DNA of 64,000 nucleotides from Aureliella sp046290675 (GTDB taxonomy: Bacteria; Planctomycetota; Planctomycetia; Pirellulales; Pirellulaceae), in the NCBI GenBank assembly GCA_046290675.1, contig JBKAHA010000001.1, positions 682,001-746,000 of the forward strand, given 5' to 3'. The notes beneath the pieces were generated by a model. The model saw only the letters and a program-made list of their open reading frames with translations, made no database searches and was not told the origin of the DNA. Made by a program: the position numbers and the translations under genes. Shown here in pieces: positions 35,358 through 44,089 of the stretch. How positions within the stretch are numbered: position 1 is the stretch's first letter; each line of letters starts with the position of its first letter.

Positions 35358-35399
35358 TCCGACGAATCGACGGTTCAAGGCCGCGGACCAACCAAGGCT

Positions 35400-36701
35400 T
35401 TAAGCGGTCGTTGATGCTGGTGCAGATCCCGCGCTAATGTGAGTATCCCGCACAACCGCACCTGCGACAATGCAAAAACACACGCACTGAGCCGCCGAAA
35501 GACCAACGGGAATAGCCGCGTCGCCCAATGATTCTCGGCCCCAAAAACTGAACGCCAACAGAACCGGCACGGCAATAAGGCGTCCCACGATACCAATGCC
35601 AGGTTTCTTCCTCGCCCGCATATAGCTGTCCGCGGCCTGAAGAAGGCCTCGAAAGATTCCCGCCGGCAACAACAACCAAGCGAACCGAACCGTCGGCATA
35701 AACTCATCACCGTAAAATAGCGGGATGAGAATTGGCAGGATCGCCGCCAGCACCAATGCGGAAAGAACTTGAACAGCCAAACCCATGCCAATAAACCGGT
35801 ATGCATCCCGCGGTGATAGATGCTCACCAGCACGCGAGCCGCGGTTGAATGCATATAAACCAGCGGCGTTCGGAACGATGATCATCAAAGCTGCCATGGG
35901 GACTGCTGATGAATAGAAGCCAAGCGTTTCATCACTGGCAATCAGGACCATGACCAAGACTAGGTCAAGCCGCTCTAGCAACTCCGTAGAAATCCACGCA
36001 CCAATCAGCCCCTTCGCGTTTTTTAAACTCTGGAGCAACGGAACCGCTCTTGGTCCAATCCAGCTCTCGTCCATGCCTTGACGGACTAAGAACAACGCAA
36101 TCACCTGGGCAGCCACGAAGAGCATGACGGCTTGGGGCACGGTCGCGATCCCGTTGGCCCAACCGATGCAGAGCAGAACAGGGAAGGCAGCCGCTCCCAA
36201 AAGCCTAACGACGTTATAACGTTGAAAATTGCGTTGCCCATGATCTACGGCCTGGACCGAAAGCCTAATTTGCTGCAACGGCATTGTCGCTGCGCAAAGC
36301 ATCGCCCAGGGCAAAACATGCCGCATGGAGTCTGGAATGGTAATGAAGTTGAGAAGCACGCACAGAACAGCCGACACCAGGCCTGCAAATGCGCCGTAGA
36401 TTGCAGCGCTTCTCCGAAGCTCCGCGTTATCAAAATCCTCGGCGGCGTAGCCGGCAAACAACTCCGTAGCGCCGAGCAAGCCCAGGTAGAGCAAGACCTG
36501 AGGAAACAGAACTGCCGCAGCAAAAACACCTCGGTCAGCAGGGCCAAGCACTCGTGCCAGAATAATGCCCTGAATCGCAAAGAACCCAAACGTACCGAAA
36601 GACGCTCCGACCGTCAGCGAAAAGCCGGCAAGTTTAGTGATCTGTCGCCTTAGCCGTTCTAACGTCGAATCAGCAGGGTCACTTGCAGCCAATTCCGGCA
36701 T
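35400..36701 (-). CDS. Polysaccharide flippase (Wzx/MATE-like membrane protein)
   Basis: A 433-residue polytopic protein. The frame extends 70 residues upstream, but that part is charged and not membrane-like; ATG 36701 (MPELAASD) gives the usual short cytoplasmic start. Around twelve hydrophobic helices are visible, beginning with LAGFSLTVGASFGTFGFFAI and the conserved family start ILARVLGPADRGVFAA, which matches the Polysacc_synt/Wzx group. Such proteins move lipid-linked oligosaccharide across the cytoplasmic membrane. The gene stands between the initiating sugar transferase and the WecG-type transferase on one strand, which supports this role. Helix count is by eye. Confidence 0.85.
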   Translation of the reverse strand: MPELAASDPADSTLERLRRQITKLAGFSLTVGASFGTFGFFAIQGIILARVLGPADRGVFAAAVLFPQVLLYLGLLGATELFAGYAAEDFDNAELRRSAAIYGAFAGLVSAVLCVLLNFITIPDSMRHVLPWAMLCAATMPLQQIRLSVQAVDHGQRNFQRYNVVRLLGAAAFPVLLCIGWANGIATVPQAVMLFVAAQVIALFLVRQGMDESWIGPRAVPLLQSLKNAKGLIGAWISTELLERLDLVLVMVLIASDETLGFYSSAVPMAALMIIVPNAAGLYAFNRGSRAGEHLSPRDAYRFIGMGLAVQVLSALVLAAILPILIPLFYGDEFMPTVRFAWLLLPAGIFRGLLQAADSYMRARKKPGIGIVGRLIAVPVLLAFSFWGRESLGDAAIPVGLSAAQCVCFCIVAGAVVRDTHISAGSAPASTTA

Positions 36702-36947
36702 CGCATTCGTTTCGAGGTCGTCAGGGCATTTCGATCGGCTGTCGCTCCCTCGATCCACTGCGGGCTTCCCTGCAAGGTTTGATTCACCTGAAAATGCGGG
36801 ACCAGGTCCCACAAACACAGGAAGATATTCGCAGCGAGATGGCCGCGTCAACGCTGGGACGCCCCGACATGCAGATTGTCTAGCACCGGAGGAACAAGTC
36901 TTGGAAGCCACAAGGACTCAATTTCATCCTCGGAAATTCACCTGCGG

Positions 36948-38186
36948 CTAGTGACCGACTCGCCCAAGGAAAACAGATGCGGCAGTCCGGGCAATCAGTT
37001 TCACATCCAACCATGGCGTAAAACCACGTGCGTAACTCAGGTCGAGCCGCATCCAGTCGGCAAACGAGATTTGACGACTCTTTGAAATCTGCCAGAAGCA
37101 AGTCAGACCAGGCTTCACCTCTTGCCGTCGCTTTTGCCAAGCCGAGCATTGGTCAGCTTCGCTAACCGGCAATGGACGCGGGCCAACCAAAGCCATGTCG
37201 CCGCGTAGCACATTGTATAGCTGCGGTAGTTCGTCTAACCCCGTTGCACGAAGCAAACGACCAATGAGAGTAATCCGAGGATCGTGTCGCATCTTGAATG
37301 CGGGCCCATCACGCTCGTTCGACGCTTCTAAGTCTGCTTTCAACGCTTCCGCATTCACGACCATCGTGCGGATCTTGTAGATCTCAAAGGGTTGGCCAAG
37401 GAATCCAGTTCGGCTTTGCGTAAAGAACACGGGGCCACGGCTAGTCATTTTGACTAGCACGACAGCAACGGCCATGATCGGCGCCGAAAGCGTTAGTCCG
37501 ATGACCGCACCGAATACATCCAGGAGACGTTTCCAAGCCGGATACGATGGGAGCATCATAGCTAACGGTGCAGTGGCTTCACGCGAGCTCGAAACGATCC
37601 CTACCGCTTGGCGAGACCGTACACCTTCACCAACTAGCTCACCAGACGCAGCCGGCGTAGCAATTTTCTCGCCACCGTGCCTAGACTCATCGTCGTGCTC
37701 ATCTGAACTAGGCAGATTGCGACCGCCGTCTTCGGGATAGACAAATGCTTCCGTTTCGACACGCAGGTTCCATTCGCCCGCGAGCTTGACAATCTGATTA
37801 ACGACCAAATCCGTTTCCAAGCTGTCAGTCTCAGGCAAAAGGACTCCGATCCTCCCCAACCCCAGATGGCCTTTTTCGTCGGTATCGCGCAGTCGGCGAT
37901 GAAGGAGCTTGCCAAGCTGTACCGTCTGACGTCTAGCGTTTCGAAGCGACTCCAAACGCAGGATGATGAAGCCAAAGCAACTGCCGTTGCGATCAACTCG
38001 TGATCGCTCCTTGGACAGCGTGCGTTGGAATTCACGTTGCGTCTGCAACAATGGAGTCCAGCTCGAATTGCGTGACCAGGAACGGGTGGTCAACCAAGTA
38101 AACATGCGCAGAATATTCCCAATGCAGCGGGCGTAAGACAAGGTGCAGTTCAACAGTGGGGATTCTTGGGCGGATGTCGATACCAT
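36948..38186 (-). CDS. Sugar-phosphate transferase (WbaP/PF02397) with degenerate GGDEF-like N-terminus
   Basis: A 412-residue protein; ATG 38105 is an alternative start. The C-terminal half (217-405) is a bacterial sugar transferase: membrane helix LLDVFGAVIGLTLSAPIMAV, then GPVFFTQSRTG, KIRTMVVNAE, LDELPQLYNVLRGDM and VGPRPLPVSE. These enzymes start polysaccharide repeat units by moving hexose-1-phosphate to undecaprenyl phosphate. Unlike WbaP, there is no four-helix N-terminal bundle. Instead, residues 56-145 resemble a diguanylate-cyclase fold: FGFIILRLESLRNARR at the strand-helix start, LRDTD near 99, and LGLGRIGVLLPET where RxGGDEFxxLLP would be. The active GGDEF residues are absent, so the part may bind a nucleotide or act as a regulatory scaffold. 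It is the first gene of the polysaccharide cluster. Confidence 0.85.
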   Translation of the reverse strand: MVSTSAQESPLLNCTLSYARCIGNILRMFTWLTTRSWSRNSSWTPLLQTQREFQRTLSKERSRVDRNGSCFGFIILRLESLRNARRQTVQLGKLLHRRLRDTDEKGHLGLGRIGVLLPETDSLETDLVVNQIVKLAGEWNLRVETEAFVYPEDGGRNLPSSDEHDDESRHGGEKIATPAASGELVGEGVRSRQAVGIVSSSREATAPLAMMLPSYPAWKRLLDVFGAVIGLTLSAPIMAVAVVLVKMTSRGPVFFTQSRTGFLGQPFEIYKIRTMVVNAEALKADLEASNERDGPAFKMRHDPRITLIGRLLRATGLDELPQLYNVLRGDMALVGPRPLPVSEADQCSAWQKRRQEVKPGLTCFWQISKSRQISFADWMRLDLSYARGFTPWLDVKLIARTAASVFLGRVGH

Positions 38187-38418
38187 CCACCGAGGAGCCT
38201 CTAGCCTAACCAGTACAGCAAAGATTACCAGAAGTTATCAGCGAGTTTGGGCACCCGTTACCGAGGCCGTGATATGCAAAATCGTCATAAACGGACCGGA
38301 AATGTGGAATGCCTAACCCACCGTCCCGCCAGAAGGGTGATAGGCAATTAGAGGATCCTTCCCCTAGCATCCCGCAAGGTGACAATTCTCCCCCAGCGGC
38401 AATTCAATCTGTTTGACC

Positions 38419-38423
38419 GGAGG
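38419..38423 (+). promoter_or_regulatory. Shine-Dalgarno sequence deciding a GTG start
   Basis: GGAGG lies five bases upstream of the GTG at 38429. It supports GTG as the start of the 85-residue gene, in a window where strong Shine-Dalgarno sequences are rare. Confidence 0.6.
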
Positions 38424-38428
38424 CCTAC

Positions 38429-38686
38429 GTGGCTGAGAAGAATTTTTCGAAATATCAACAAAATGTAATCCGTCGGTACTACGAAAACGCCGATTCCATC
38501 GGGCTGCAACGCGCTCAGGAGCTGGTTACGGAGCTCTATCTAGCCGAGGGTAAAAAACGCGAAAAGGTCTGGGATTCCCTCGAAAAGAACCTTTCGAAGG
38601 CCGGTGTCAAACCAGAACAGATCAAACGCCTCCGGGAATCCGATGACCCTGCACTGGTCGCCCAGTTGCTGACCAAACGGGTCTAG
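38429..38686 (+). CDS. Small conserved-type cytoplasmic protein
   Basis: An 85-residue, highly charged, helical protein starting with GTG behind a good GGAGG. The sequence (KNFSKYQQNVIRRYYENAD, later LYLAEGKKREKVWDSLEKNL) lacks membrane segments and cysteines and ends in a short LLTKRV tail. The even codon use and clean start make it a confident gene, but I cannot assign a family or function. It lies about 60 bp before mnmD on the same strand and is divergent from the sugar transferase, with a 242-bp promoter gap between. Confidence 0.75.
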   Translation: MAEKNFSKYQQNVIRRYYENADSIGLQRAQELVTELYLAEGKKREKVWDSLEKNLSKAGVKPEQIKRLRESDDPALVAQLLTKRV

Positions 38687-38747
38687 TCACCCTGGTCCCC
38701 TGCGTAGACCTAAGCCACAGCCTTCCGTTCTGCTGATTCGACACGCT

Positions 38748-39647
38748 ATGGGAATTCCTGTTCGCAAAGAATCTCCCACCGTCGAAGACGACTTGGTTTG
38801 GGTCGAGTGTGATGACGGCAGCCGCACACTCAAGAACTTGAGGCTTAATGAGTCGTACCACAGCGGCTGCGGTGCGATCTCCGAATCGCTGTGCGTGTAC
38901 CTTGCGAACAGTGGCATCGCCTCAATGCTCGCTCCGCCGCAACCTCCCAACGTGGCACCGGCTCGGCTCGTGGAGTACGGGTTCGGGACCGGGACGAACT
39001 TTATCCTGACGGCGGCATTGGCAGAGTACTTCGGCTCCCCGCTCTCCTATTGCGGACTCGAAAACCGCTTGCTCCCGAATGAACTCATCGGCACACTCGA
39101 AATTTCGGATTCGATTGCGGCCGCATCAACAGGGGCTAGCGCAGCTTTAGACGCCGCTCTGCGTCTACTCTCTGATTCGTGCGGTTCTATCGATCTATGC
39201 AACTACCTCGACCACCTTCGTGTCGTCGAGCGTCGGCTACGCGAAGTTTGGTTTCAGCTTCAAGCCAAACCGGAATTTGGAGCTTCCGAAGCGTCTCAAG
39301 AAGCCGTAGCTCACCGCATCCACTTCTCTAATCAGGTTGAACTGGCGTTATGGGTTGGCGACGCTACCAAGTTTGATGCGTCTTCGTACTCCGAACTCTT
39401 CTCGGAAAGAAAGATGTCGTGTGACGCCGTTTACTTCGACGCATTCGCCCCTGAGGTCAGCCCGGAGCTTTGGACTCAAGATGTCTTTCGCAACGCATTT
39501 AGTTTGCTATCGGCATCGGGAAAATTGACGAGCTACTGCGTTAAAGGTGCAATTCGCCGTGAACTCAAATCAGTGGGATTCCAACCGCGATGTGTGCCGG
39601 GCCCACCGGGTGGCAAACGAGAAGTACTGGTCGCCTCACCTGCGTAA
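38748..39647 (+). CDS. mnmD: MnmD-type tRNA 5-aminomethyl-2-thiouridine methyltransferase
   Basis: A 299-residue SAM-dependent methyltransferase of the DUF752/MnmD family. The landmarks are in order: SYHSGCGAISES near 28, the SAM-binding VEYGFGTGTNF near 76, DAVYFDAFAPEVSPELW near 225, and the closing TSYCVKGAIRRELKSVGF with GPPGGKREVL. The protein carries only the methyltransferase half of E. coli MnmC, without the FAD-dependent oxidase, as in MnmD of other bacteria. It converts nm5s2U to mnm5s2U at the tRNA wobble position. A middle stretch of about 40 residues (130-170) appears longer than usual. It follows the small GTG-started gene on the same strand and is convergent with the FliM-like gene. 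Confidence 0.85.
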   Translation: MGIPVRKESPTVEDDLVWVECDDGSRTLKNLRLNESYHSGCGAISESLCVYLANSGIASMLAPPQPPNVAPARLVEYGFGTGTNFILTAALAEYFGSPLSYCGLENRLLPNELIGTLEISDSIAAASTGASAALDAALRLLSDSCGSIDLCNYLDHLRVVERRLREVWFQLQAKPEFGASEASQEAVAHRIHFSNQVELALWVGDATKFDASSYSELFSERKMSCDAVYFDAFAPEVSPELWTQDVFRNAFSLLSASGKLTSYCVKGAIRRELKSVGFQPRCVPGPPGGKREVLVASPA

Positions 39648-39730
39648 CACGCGACCAAAGCGGTCGACTCGTTCGTTCGACTCCTTCTTGCTTGCAATCC
39701 CATCAAGCTCCACGACACGCAACACACGTT

Positions 39731-40669
39731 CTAATCGGAATCGCGAGTGACGATCTGCACCGCCTTGTGACCATGCACAGCACCAGGCAGACCACAGAAT
39801 TGCGCCACCGACTCCGCATCGATCTCGAGTGGATCCGAAGTCGAACGTTCAGTCGAAAGAATGTCCCCGACTTGGATACCTTCAATGTCAACCGCACTCA
39901 TTGTGGCTCGCGCGAGCTGGACTCGGAACACAACGCGTTCATCCGAAGCCTCCCCATTCTCACACGCTTCTGTGAATCCAGCAAAATAGCGATTCAAAAG
40001 ACGCGCTGAATAAGGTTGAACCACTTCGTCGGGAATCCAGATCCGAATCCGCCCTTTCCCCCAGGCCGCTTCGCTATAAGCTCCCGCCAGATGCTTTTTT
40101 GAGCTGACCTGCGTATCAGGTACAACACATGAGAAGGTGGCAACGGATGCATTTTCTATTGAGTCTAGCGGGCTAGCGTTGAGTTCTAAGCGGCAAACAA
40201 AACTCTCGTCTGCAATCTCACTCCACGCATCATTCCAGGCTGACAAAAGTGCACCGGTGAATTGCTCGAAGATCCCAATTTCAATTTCACTGAGCGGGCG
40301 ATCTTGACTTACCCCAGACGAATCCTCTGCCTGCAGCCAATGGTCAACGAGTTGATACGCAAGCAACGTTGAACAATCCAACACACAACAGTCTTCGAGT
40401 TCCTCGGAAGAGAGCACAAAGCGACAGCCGACCAATCCCTCTGTCCGTGGAATCGACTCGCCTAGCTGGCCTTGGTTTTCGCTAACTTGATGGGCTAGAA
40501 AGGCCTCGGGGGTTGAACGAAATTCTCGCAGACGCAGTACCCGCCCTGTAGAAGATCCACCGCTCACCCCGAGACGTTCTACGAGGTACTGATTTGCCGT
40601 TTCGAGAAAACGCTGAAGCAGTTTCTCAAGCGCAGCATAGTGCTGTTCAAATAACTGGCTTTGATTCAT
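39731..40669 (-). CDS. fliM: FliM-like flagellar motor switch protein
   Basis: A 312-residue protein; ATG 40681 is an alternative start. The middle matches the FliM core: CSTLLAYQLVDHWL, then PLSEIEIGIFEQFTGALLSAW. The C-terminus is a SpoA/FliMN domain (VFRVQLARATMSAVDIEGIQVGDIL, then GLPGAVHGHKAVQI). The N-terminal CheY-binding motif of canonical FliM (LSQxEIDALL) is not present; the protein starts NQSQLFEQHYAAL. It therefore looks like a divergent switch-complex subunit, or a FliM paralogue. It follows proA by about 60 bp on the same strand, with no other flagellar gene in view, fitting the scattered motility genes of planctomycetes. Confidence 0.75.
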   Translation of the reverse strand: MNQSQLFEQHYAALEKLLQRFLETANQYLVERLGVSGGSSTGRVLRLREFRSTPEAFLAHQVSENQGQLGESIPRTEGLVGCRFVLSSEELEDCCVLDCSTLLAYQLVDHWLQAEDSSGVSQDRPLSEIEIGIFEQFTGALLSAWNDAWSEIADESFVCRLELNASPLDSIENASVATFSCVVPDTQVSSKKHLAGAYSEAAWGKGRIRIWIPDEVVQPYSARLLNRYFAGFTEACENGEASDERVVFRVQLARATMSAVDIEGIQVGDILSTERSTSDPLEIDAESVAQFCGLPGAVHGHKAVQIVTRDSD

Positions 40670-40728
40670 CGTTACATCCATGTAGCAAACCACGCTGCCG
40701 GAACGAAAAGTCGTCAGTGACCCTGTAA

Positions 40729-42000
40729 TTAACGCACCTGACCGGTTCCACGAACGACATACTTGTACGTGGTAAGCTCCTGCAGCCCACAAGGCCCCCG
40801 GGCGTGAAACTTATCGGTACTGATGCCAATCTCGGCTCCCAGCCCGAACTCGCCGCCGTCGTTAAATCGAGTACTCGCATTGACCAAAACGGCCGCCGAA
40901 TCCACTTGTCCGGTAAACGTGTCAGCCGCGCGAATGGACTCCGTCACGATGGCATCCGTATGGCCCGAGCCGTAGCGGTTGATGTGGTCTACCGCAGCTT
41001 GGATGGAATCGACAACTCGGATACTGATCGTGGGTCCCAAATACTCTTCGCCCCAATCGGCTTCCGACGCCGCGACAGCCTTCGAAATCCGCTTGCAGAC
41101 ATCTTGGTCGCCGCGAATCTCAATATTACGGTCGAGCAAGGCTGCCGCAACGGCAGGCAATATGGAATCGACAACAGCACGATGAATCACGAGGCTCTCG
41201 CAAGCGTTGCAAACCCCCATACGCTGGCATTTTGAATTAACCGCTATGTCGATGGCCATCGTTTGATCAGCGAACTCATCAACGTAGACATGACAATTGC
41301 CGTCATAGTGTTTGATCACTGGCATGGTGGCTTCCGATGCTACCCGCTCAATCAATCCCTTACCACCTCTGGGAATGGCAACATCGATACAATCCGCCTG
41401 ACGAAGAAAGTGCCCGACTGCCTCGCGGTCTGTCGTTTCTACGTATTGGATTGCATGATTGGGCAAACCGATTTCACTCGCCGCCTGCTGCAATAGCTGT
41501 ACGATCACCTCTGATGAGTGTTTTGCCTCTTTACCGCCGCGAAGAATGACTGCATTGCCACTCTTCACGCAAATCGCCGATGCATCGGCCGTCACATTCG
41601 GACGCGATTCGTAGATGAAAAAAACAGTTCCGAGTGGGACACGGACTTTTTGAATATCTAAGCCGTTGGGACGACGTCCACCTGAGATCGTCTCGCCAAT
41701 CGGATCCGGCAACGCTGCAATTTCACGCAACGCTTCTGAGATCCCCATGATCCTCTCACGATTCAGTACCAGCCGATCCACCTGCGAGTCGCTCAACCCG
41801 TAGGAAGGCCCGGCGTCGACATCCTTCGCATTGGCGGCAAGTATCGTCTCTTCGCTATCGACTAAGATCTTCGCGCAAGCACCAAGCCAAGCATTTTTCG
41901 TCGCCGTCGACAACGTTGCAAGCTGGCGTGAAGCTTCTTTGGCTTGCAGTGAAACTCGCCGGCAGTATTCGTTTAATTCAAGGTCCAGTGCAGCGGACAA
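40729..42000 (-). CDS. proA: Gamma-glutamyl phosphate reductase
   Basis: A 423-residue enzyme of normal ProA length. It reduces gamma-glutamyl phosphate to glutamate-5-semialdehyde with NADPH, the second step of proline synthesis. Seen in sequence: FIYESRPNVTADASAICVKSGNA near 130, RGGKEAKHSSEV near 153, and the catalytic-cysteine block KCQRMGVCNACESLVIH near 255, then GAEIGISTDKFHARGPCGLQEL near 385 with the KxHARGPxGL ending typical of the family. The gene is followed closely by the FliM-like gene. proB is not in the window. Confidence 0.95.
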   Translation of the reverse strand: MSAALDLELNEYCRRVSLQAKEASRQLATLSTATKNAWLGACAKILVDSEETILAANAKDVDAGPSYGLSDSQVDRLVLNRERIMGISEALREIAALPDPIGETISGGRRPNGLDIQKVRVPLGTVFFIYESRPNVTADASAICVKSGNAVILRGGKEAKHSSEVIVQLLQQAASEIGLPNHAIQYVETTDREAVGHFLRQADCIDVAIPRGGKGLIERVASEATMPVIKHYDGNCHVYVDEFADQTMAIDIAVNSKCQRMGVCNACESLVIHRAVVDSILPAVAAALLDRNIEIRGDQDVCKRISKAVAASEADWGEEYLGPTISIRVVDSIQAAVDHINRYGSGHTDAIVTESIRAADTFTGQVDSAAVLVNASTRFNDGGEFGLGAEIGISTDKFHARGPCGLQELTTYKYVVRGTGQVR

Positions 42001-42104
42001 AGTAATCTACTCCCCAATTGGTACGATCAAGTCGCGGTAGACGCACCGACAGATTAGCAGGGCTAGCAACTAGAAGACAACTCTGCTTGATGGCACCCCA
42101 GGAC

Positions 42105-42278
42105 GAATCGGAGTTTGAAGTTGGGTGTTTCCCATTCCGGCCCGGATCGGCGGCCTCGCACATCATTCCACGATACGCACTGCGAGTGTGCCCGCTCCGA
42201 TACGCACTGCGCGTGTGCCCGCTCCAAAAGGGGGCGGTGGGGATACTCTCGAAAAGCTTTCCAGATTCGACCTGATTT
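42105..42278 (+). repeat. Family II intergenic element, copy 1 (with internal duplication)
   Basis: About 174 bp in a gene-free gap. Its left part matches the reverse complement of 43690-43840: AATCnnAGTTTGAA, a shared TTTCC / CCGGCCCGGA / CGGC block, GCGCGTGTGCCCGCT and GGATACTCTCGAA. A 27-bp unit (CGATACGCACTGCG, then GTGTGCCCGCTC) is present twice here, at 42171 and 42198, but once in copy 2. The ends are weaker inverted repeats than in copy 2. Confidence 0.7.
42171..42224 (+). repeat. 27-bp perfect-length tandem duplication
   Basis: Two adjacent units, 42171-42197 and 42198-42224, differ at one base (A/C at unit position 15). The unit reads CGATACGCACTGCG then GTGTGCCCGCTC. It lies within the family II element and appears to be a recent expansion. 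Confidence 0.85.
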
Positions 42279-42376
42279 GCTCTGAATCGCAGTCCACATT
42301 TGCAGCACGAAGTAGAATCTGGATCAGTCGTAGCCAATCCGAAGTCCTTCCCGATCAACTCGAAAACCCTAGCCGT

Positions 42377-43573
42377 CTACGAGCCAAACAGGGACTTTGA
42401 GAGGGCCACATGTGCCGTAGAGGCTGCTTCCAATGCTAGCTTGAAATGAGCGTCCCAATCCAAGGGAGCTTGTTCGGCGGCATTAGGTTCAGTGAGAACT
42501 CGCAAAAGCGTTGCAAATTCAGGAAACTTGGCCGACTCTTCACTTCGCACCCGCACTACCTCGCGGCCGTTCAAATCGATGAGTCTCCCACGATCCAGTT
42601 CCCCAAATCCGTCTGGGAAATGCAATGTTGCGCGTCGCTGGTAAGGGGCTGGGCGGTCGGGTCGCCGCAATACGATCTCGGCATCGCCCCCGCCCTCGAA
42701 ATTCAAGTTGATTCGACTTTCAAACGCGTCACTTCCATATTCCACGTGCGATTTGGAGCGAACTGCTATGACGTTCGATCGGAATGCAGTCGCAGCAAAT
42801 CTTGTGGCCGATGCAACTTCAGCAAGCCAATCTTGTTGCCACGGTATCACGCCTTCCTCTGGCCCTAGCTCGGATCGGTGTAGGACGGATTTTTTCGCCG
42901 CATTCGAATAAGGCAAACGCACCGAGACCTGGTAGCGATTCGCAACGCCCGGCTTCGCTGACTCAAACTGCTCCAAGCATCTCAAGTAGCGGTGGTCAAT
43001 CGATGATGGAGTTCCAATGCAGATCACTCCTCGATGCCGATGCGCGTCGTCTAACAGCGATTGCATCTCAGTGAGCTGCGTTGAGATCGGTTGCTCCAAA
43101 TAGATTGAAGTTCCGCGTTCGACCAGTTTCGGCAAGATCATCTGCCAGACTAGCAGCGGCATATCGGGAGCCAATATGACAAGATCGTGTTGGTGCCGCA
43201 AAAAAGCTCTAAGCGGTCCCAATCCAATCTCGTTCCCCTTGGACTCCCCGCCAAGGATTTGCTCGGCGGTGAGATCGTACCCTGAACGACGCCCCTTGAT
43301 CGCACGGATAAATTGCTGCAGCTGCGAACGCCGCGGGTCATAAACACAGGAAAGCTGCGACTGGCGGGACCGTAACGCTAGCTCCACCAGTTTTCCGCTA
43401 CGTCGATTGCAGCCGACAACCCCGACACTCAGCTGTTTCGATCTCGAGCTGGCCAACGAGCCGGGTGCGGCGGACTCTAAATTCGCATCGCGTGTTGGCA
43501 AAGTGGACGCCAACAGCACGGACGACTCGCAGAAGAAACCTCTTCGGCTCGGCTGCTTGGAATCACCTGACAT
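42377..43573 (-). CDS. Tat-exported Gfo/Idh/MocA-type oxidoreductase
   Basis: A 398-residue protein from ATG 43573; the frame extends 7 residues further. The N-terminus has a Tat-like SRRGFFCESSVLLAS. The Rossmann domain begins near 50 with LSVGVVGCNRRSGKLVEL, in the GxxGxxxxG position. A LVILAPDMPLLVWQMILP and STQLTEM region corresponds to the family's EKP-type motif, here YLEQPIST, with the Lys replaced by Gln. Such changes are common in planctomycete secreted members and may reduce or alter activity. Proteins of this family with Tat signals occur in great numbers in these bacteria and are thought to act on sugars. The gene stands alone between two intergenic elements. Confidence 0.8.
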   Translation of the reverse strand: MSGDSKQPSRRGFFCESSVLLASTLPTRDANLESAAPGSLASSRSKQLSVGVVGCNRRSGKLVELALRSRQSQLSCVYDPRRSQLQQFIRAIKGRRSGYDLTAEQILGGESKGNEIGLGPLRAFLRHQHDLVILAPDMPLLVWQMILPKLVERGTSIYLEQPISTQLTEMQSLLDDAHRHRGVICIGTPSSIDHRYLRCLEQFESAKPGVANRYQVSVRLPYSNAAKKSVLHRSELGPEEGVIPWQQDWLAEVASATRFAATAFRSNVIAVRSKSHVEYGSDAFESRINLNFEGGGDAEIVLRRPDRPAPYQRRATLHFPDGFGELDRGRLIDLNGREVVRVRSEESAKFPEFATLLRVLTEPNAAEQAPLDWDAHFKLALEAASTAHVALSKSLFGS

Positions 43574-43689
43574 GAAGATTGGGTCCCTGGGCATTTCGTT
43601 TCGCTAGAGTTTCGCCAGAAATTCGCAGTGCGCTATTCTATCCCATTCACGTTGATTGGGCCTCGTCTCGCAACGGTCTTGTCTAAGAC

Positions 43690-43840
43690 AAATCCGAGTT
43701 TCAATTTGCAAATTTCATTCGAGAGTATCCAAACTCGCTGTATCCAAGCGGGCACACGCGCTGTGCTATGAGAAGGAATATCGGAGAGTCGGCCGCTCCG
43801 GGCCGGAGGGAGGAAATGCCTAAATTCAAACTGGGATTGG
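43690..43840 (-). repeat. Family II intergenic element, copy 2
   Basis: About 151 bp on the opposite strand to copy 1. Its ends are good inverted repeats: AAATCCGAGTTTCAATTT at the left and AAATTCAAACTGGGATTGG at the right. The inside shares the GGGCACACGCGC and CGGGCCGG blocks with copy 1. The ends agree with the family I ends (CCAATCnnAGTTTnAA), so both families may depend on the same mobilising enzyme. Confidence 0.75.
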
Positions 43841-44050
43841 CCCTGCCTTGTTATCGGCCGTCTGCTTTGGAGCCTAGCCAACGCTGCGGACACTCCAAAC
43901 CGTTCCCTGCTCGGGTCGTGAAAGAAAAGGGAGAAAAAACGTGTAAAGCTGATTGATTGCTAGGCGGGGCTGCCAAGCAGTTCGAAAAGTTTGAATCAGT
44001 AATATTGCCGGCGGAACCAGCCTTACACGTTGAAGCGGGAGGGAGGATTT

Positions 44051-44089
44051 GCAGTGCTAAGGTTTTTCCGAGACCTAAAAAGTAACTGC
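44051..44089 (+). other. Possible RNA hairpin
   Basis: GCAGT (44051-44055) can pair with ACTGC (44085-44089), and AGGT (44060-44063) with ACCT (44073-44076), with loops between. It lies in the long gene-free region. The pairing may be chance; no promoter or terminator accompanies it. Confidence 0.2.

Noticed and set aside
36132..36653. A 173-residue plus-strand frame
   Set aside because: Antisense to the flippase gene; composition reflects the complement of membrane-helix codons.
42171..42224. Possible CRISPR repeats
   Set aside because: Only two units, directly adjacent with no spacer and no cas genes nearby.
41978..42358. A 126-residue minus-strand frame containing a repeated GHTRSAYR peptide
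   Set aside because: The peptide repeat is simply the translation of the 27-bp tandem duplication inside the family II element; the frame overlaps the start of proA and has no other protein-like feature.
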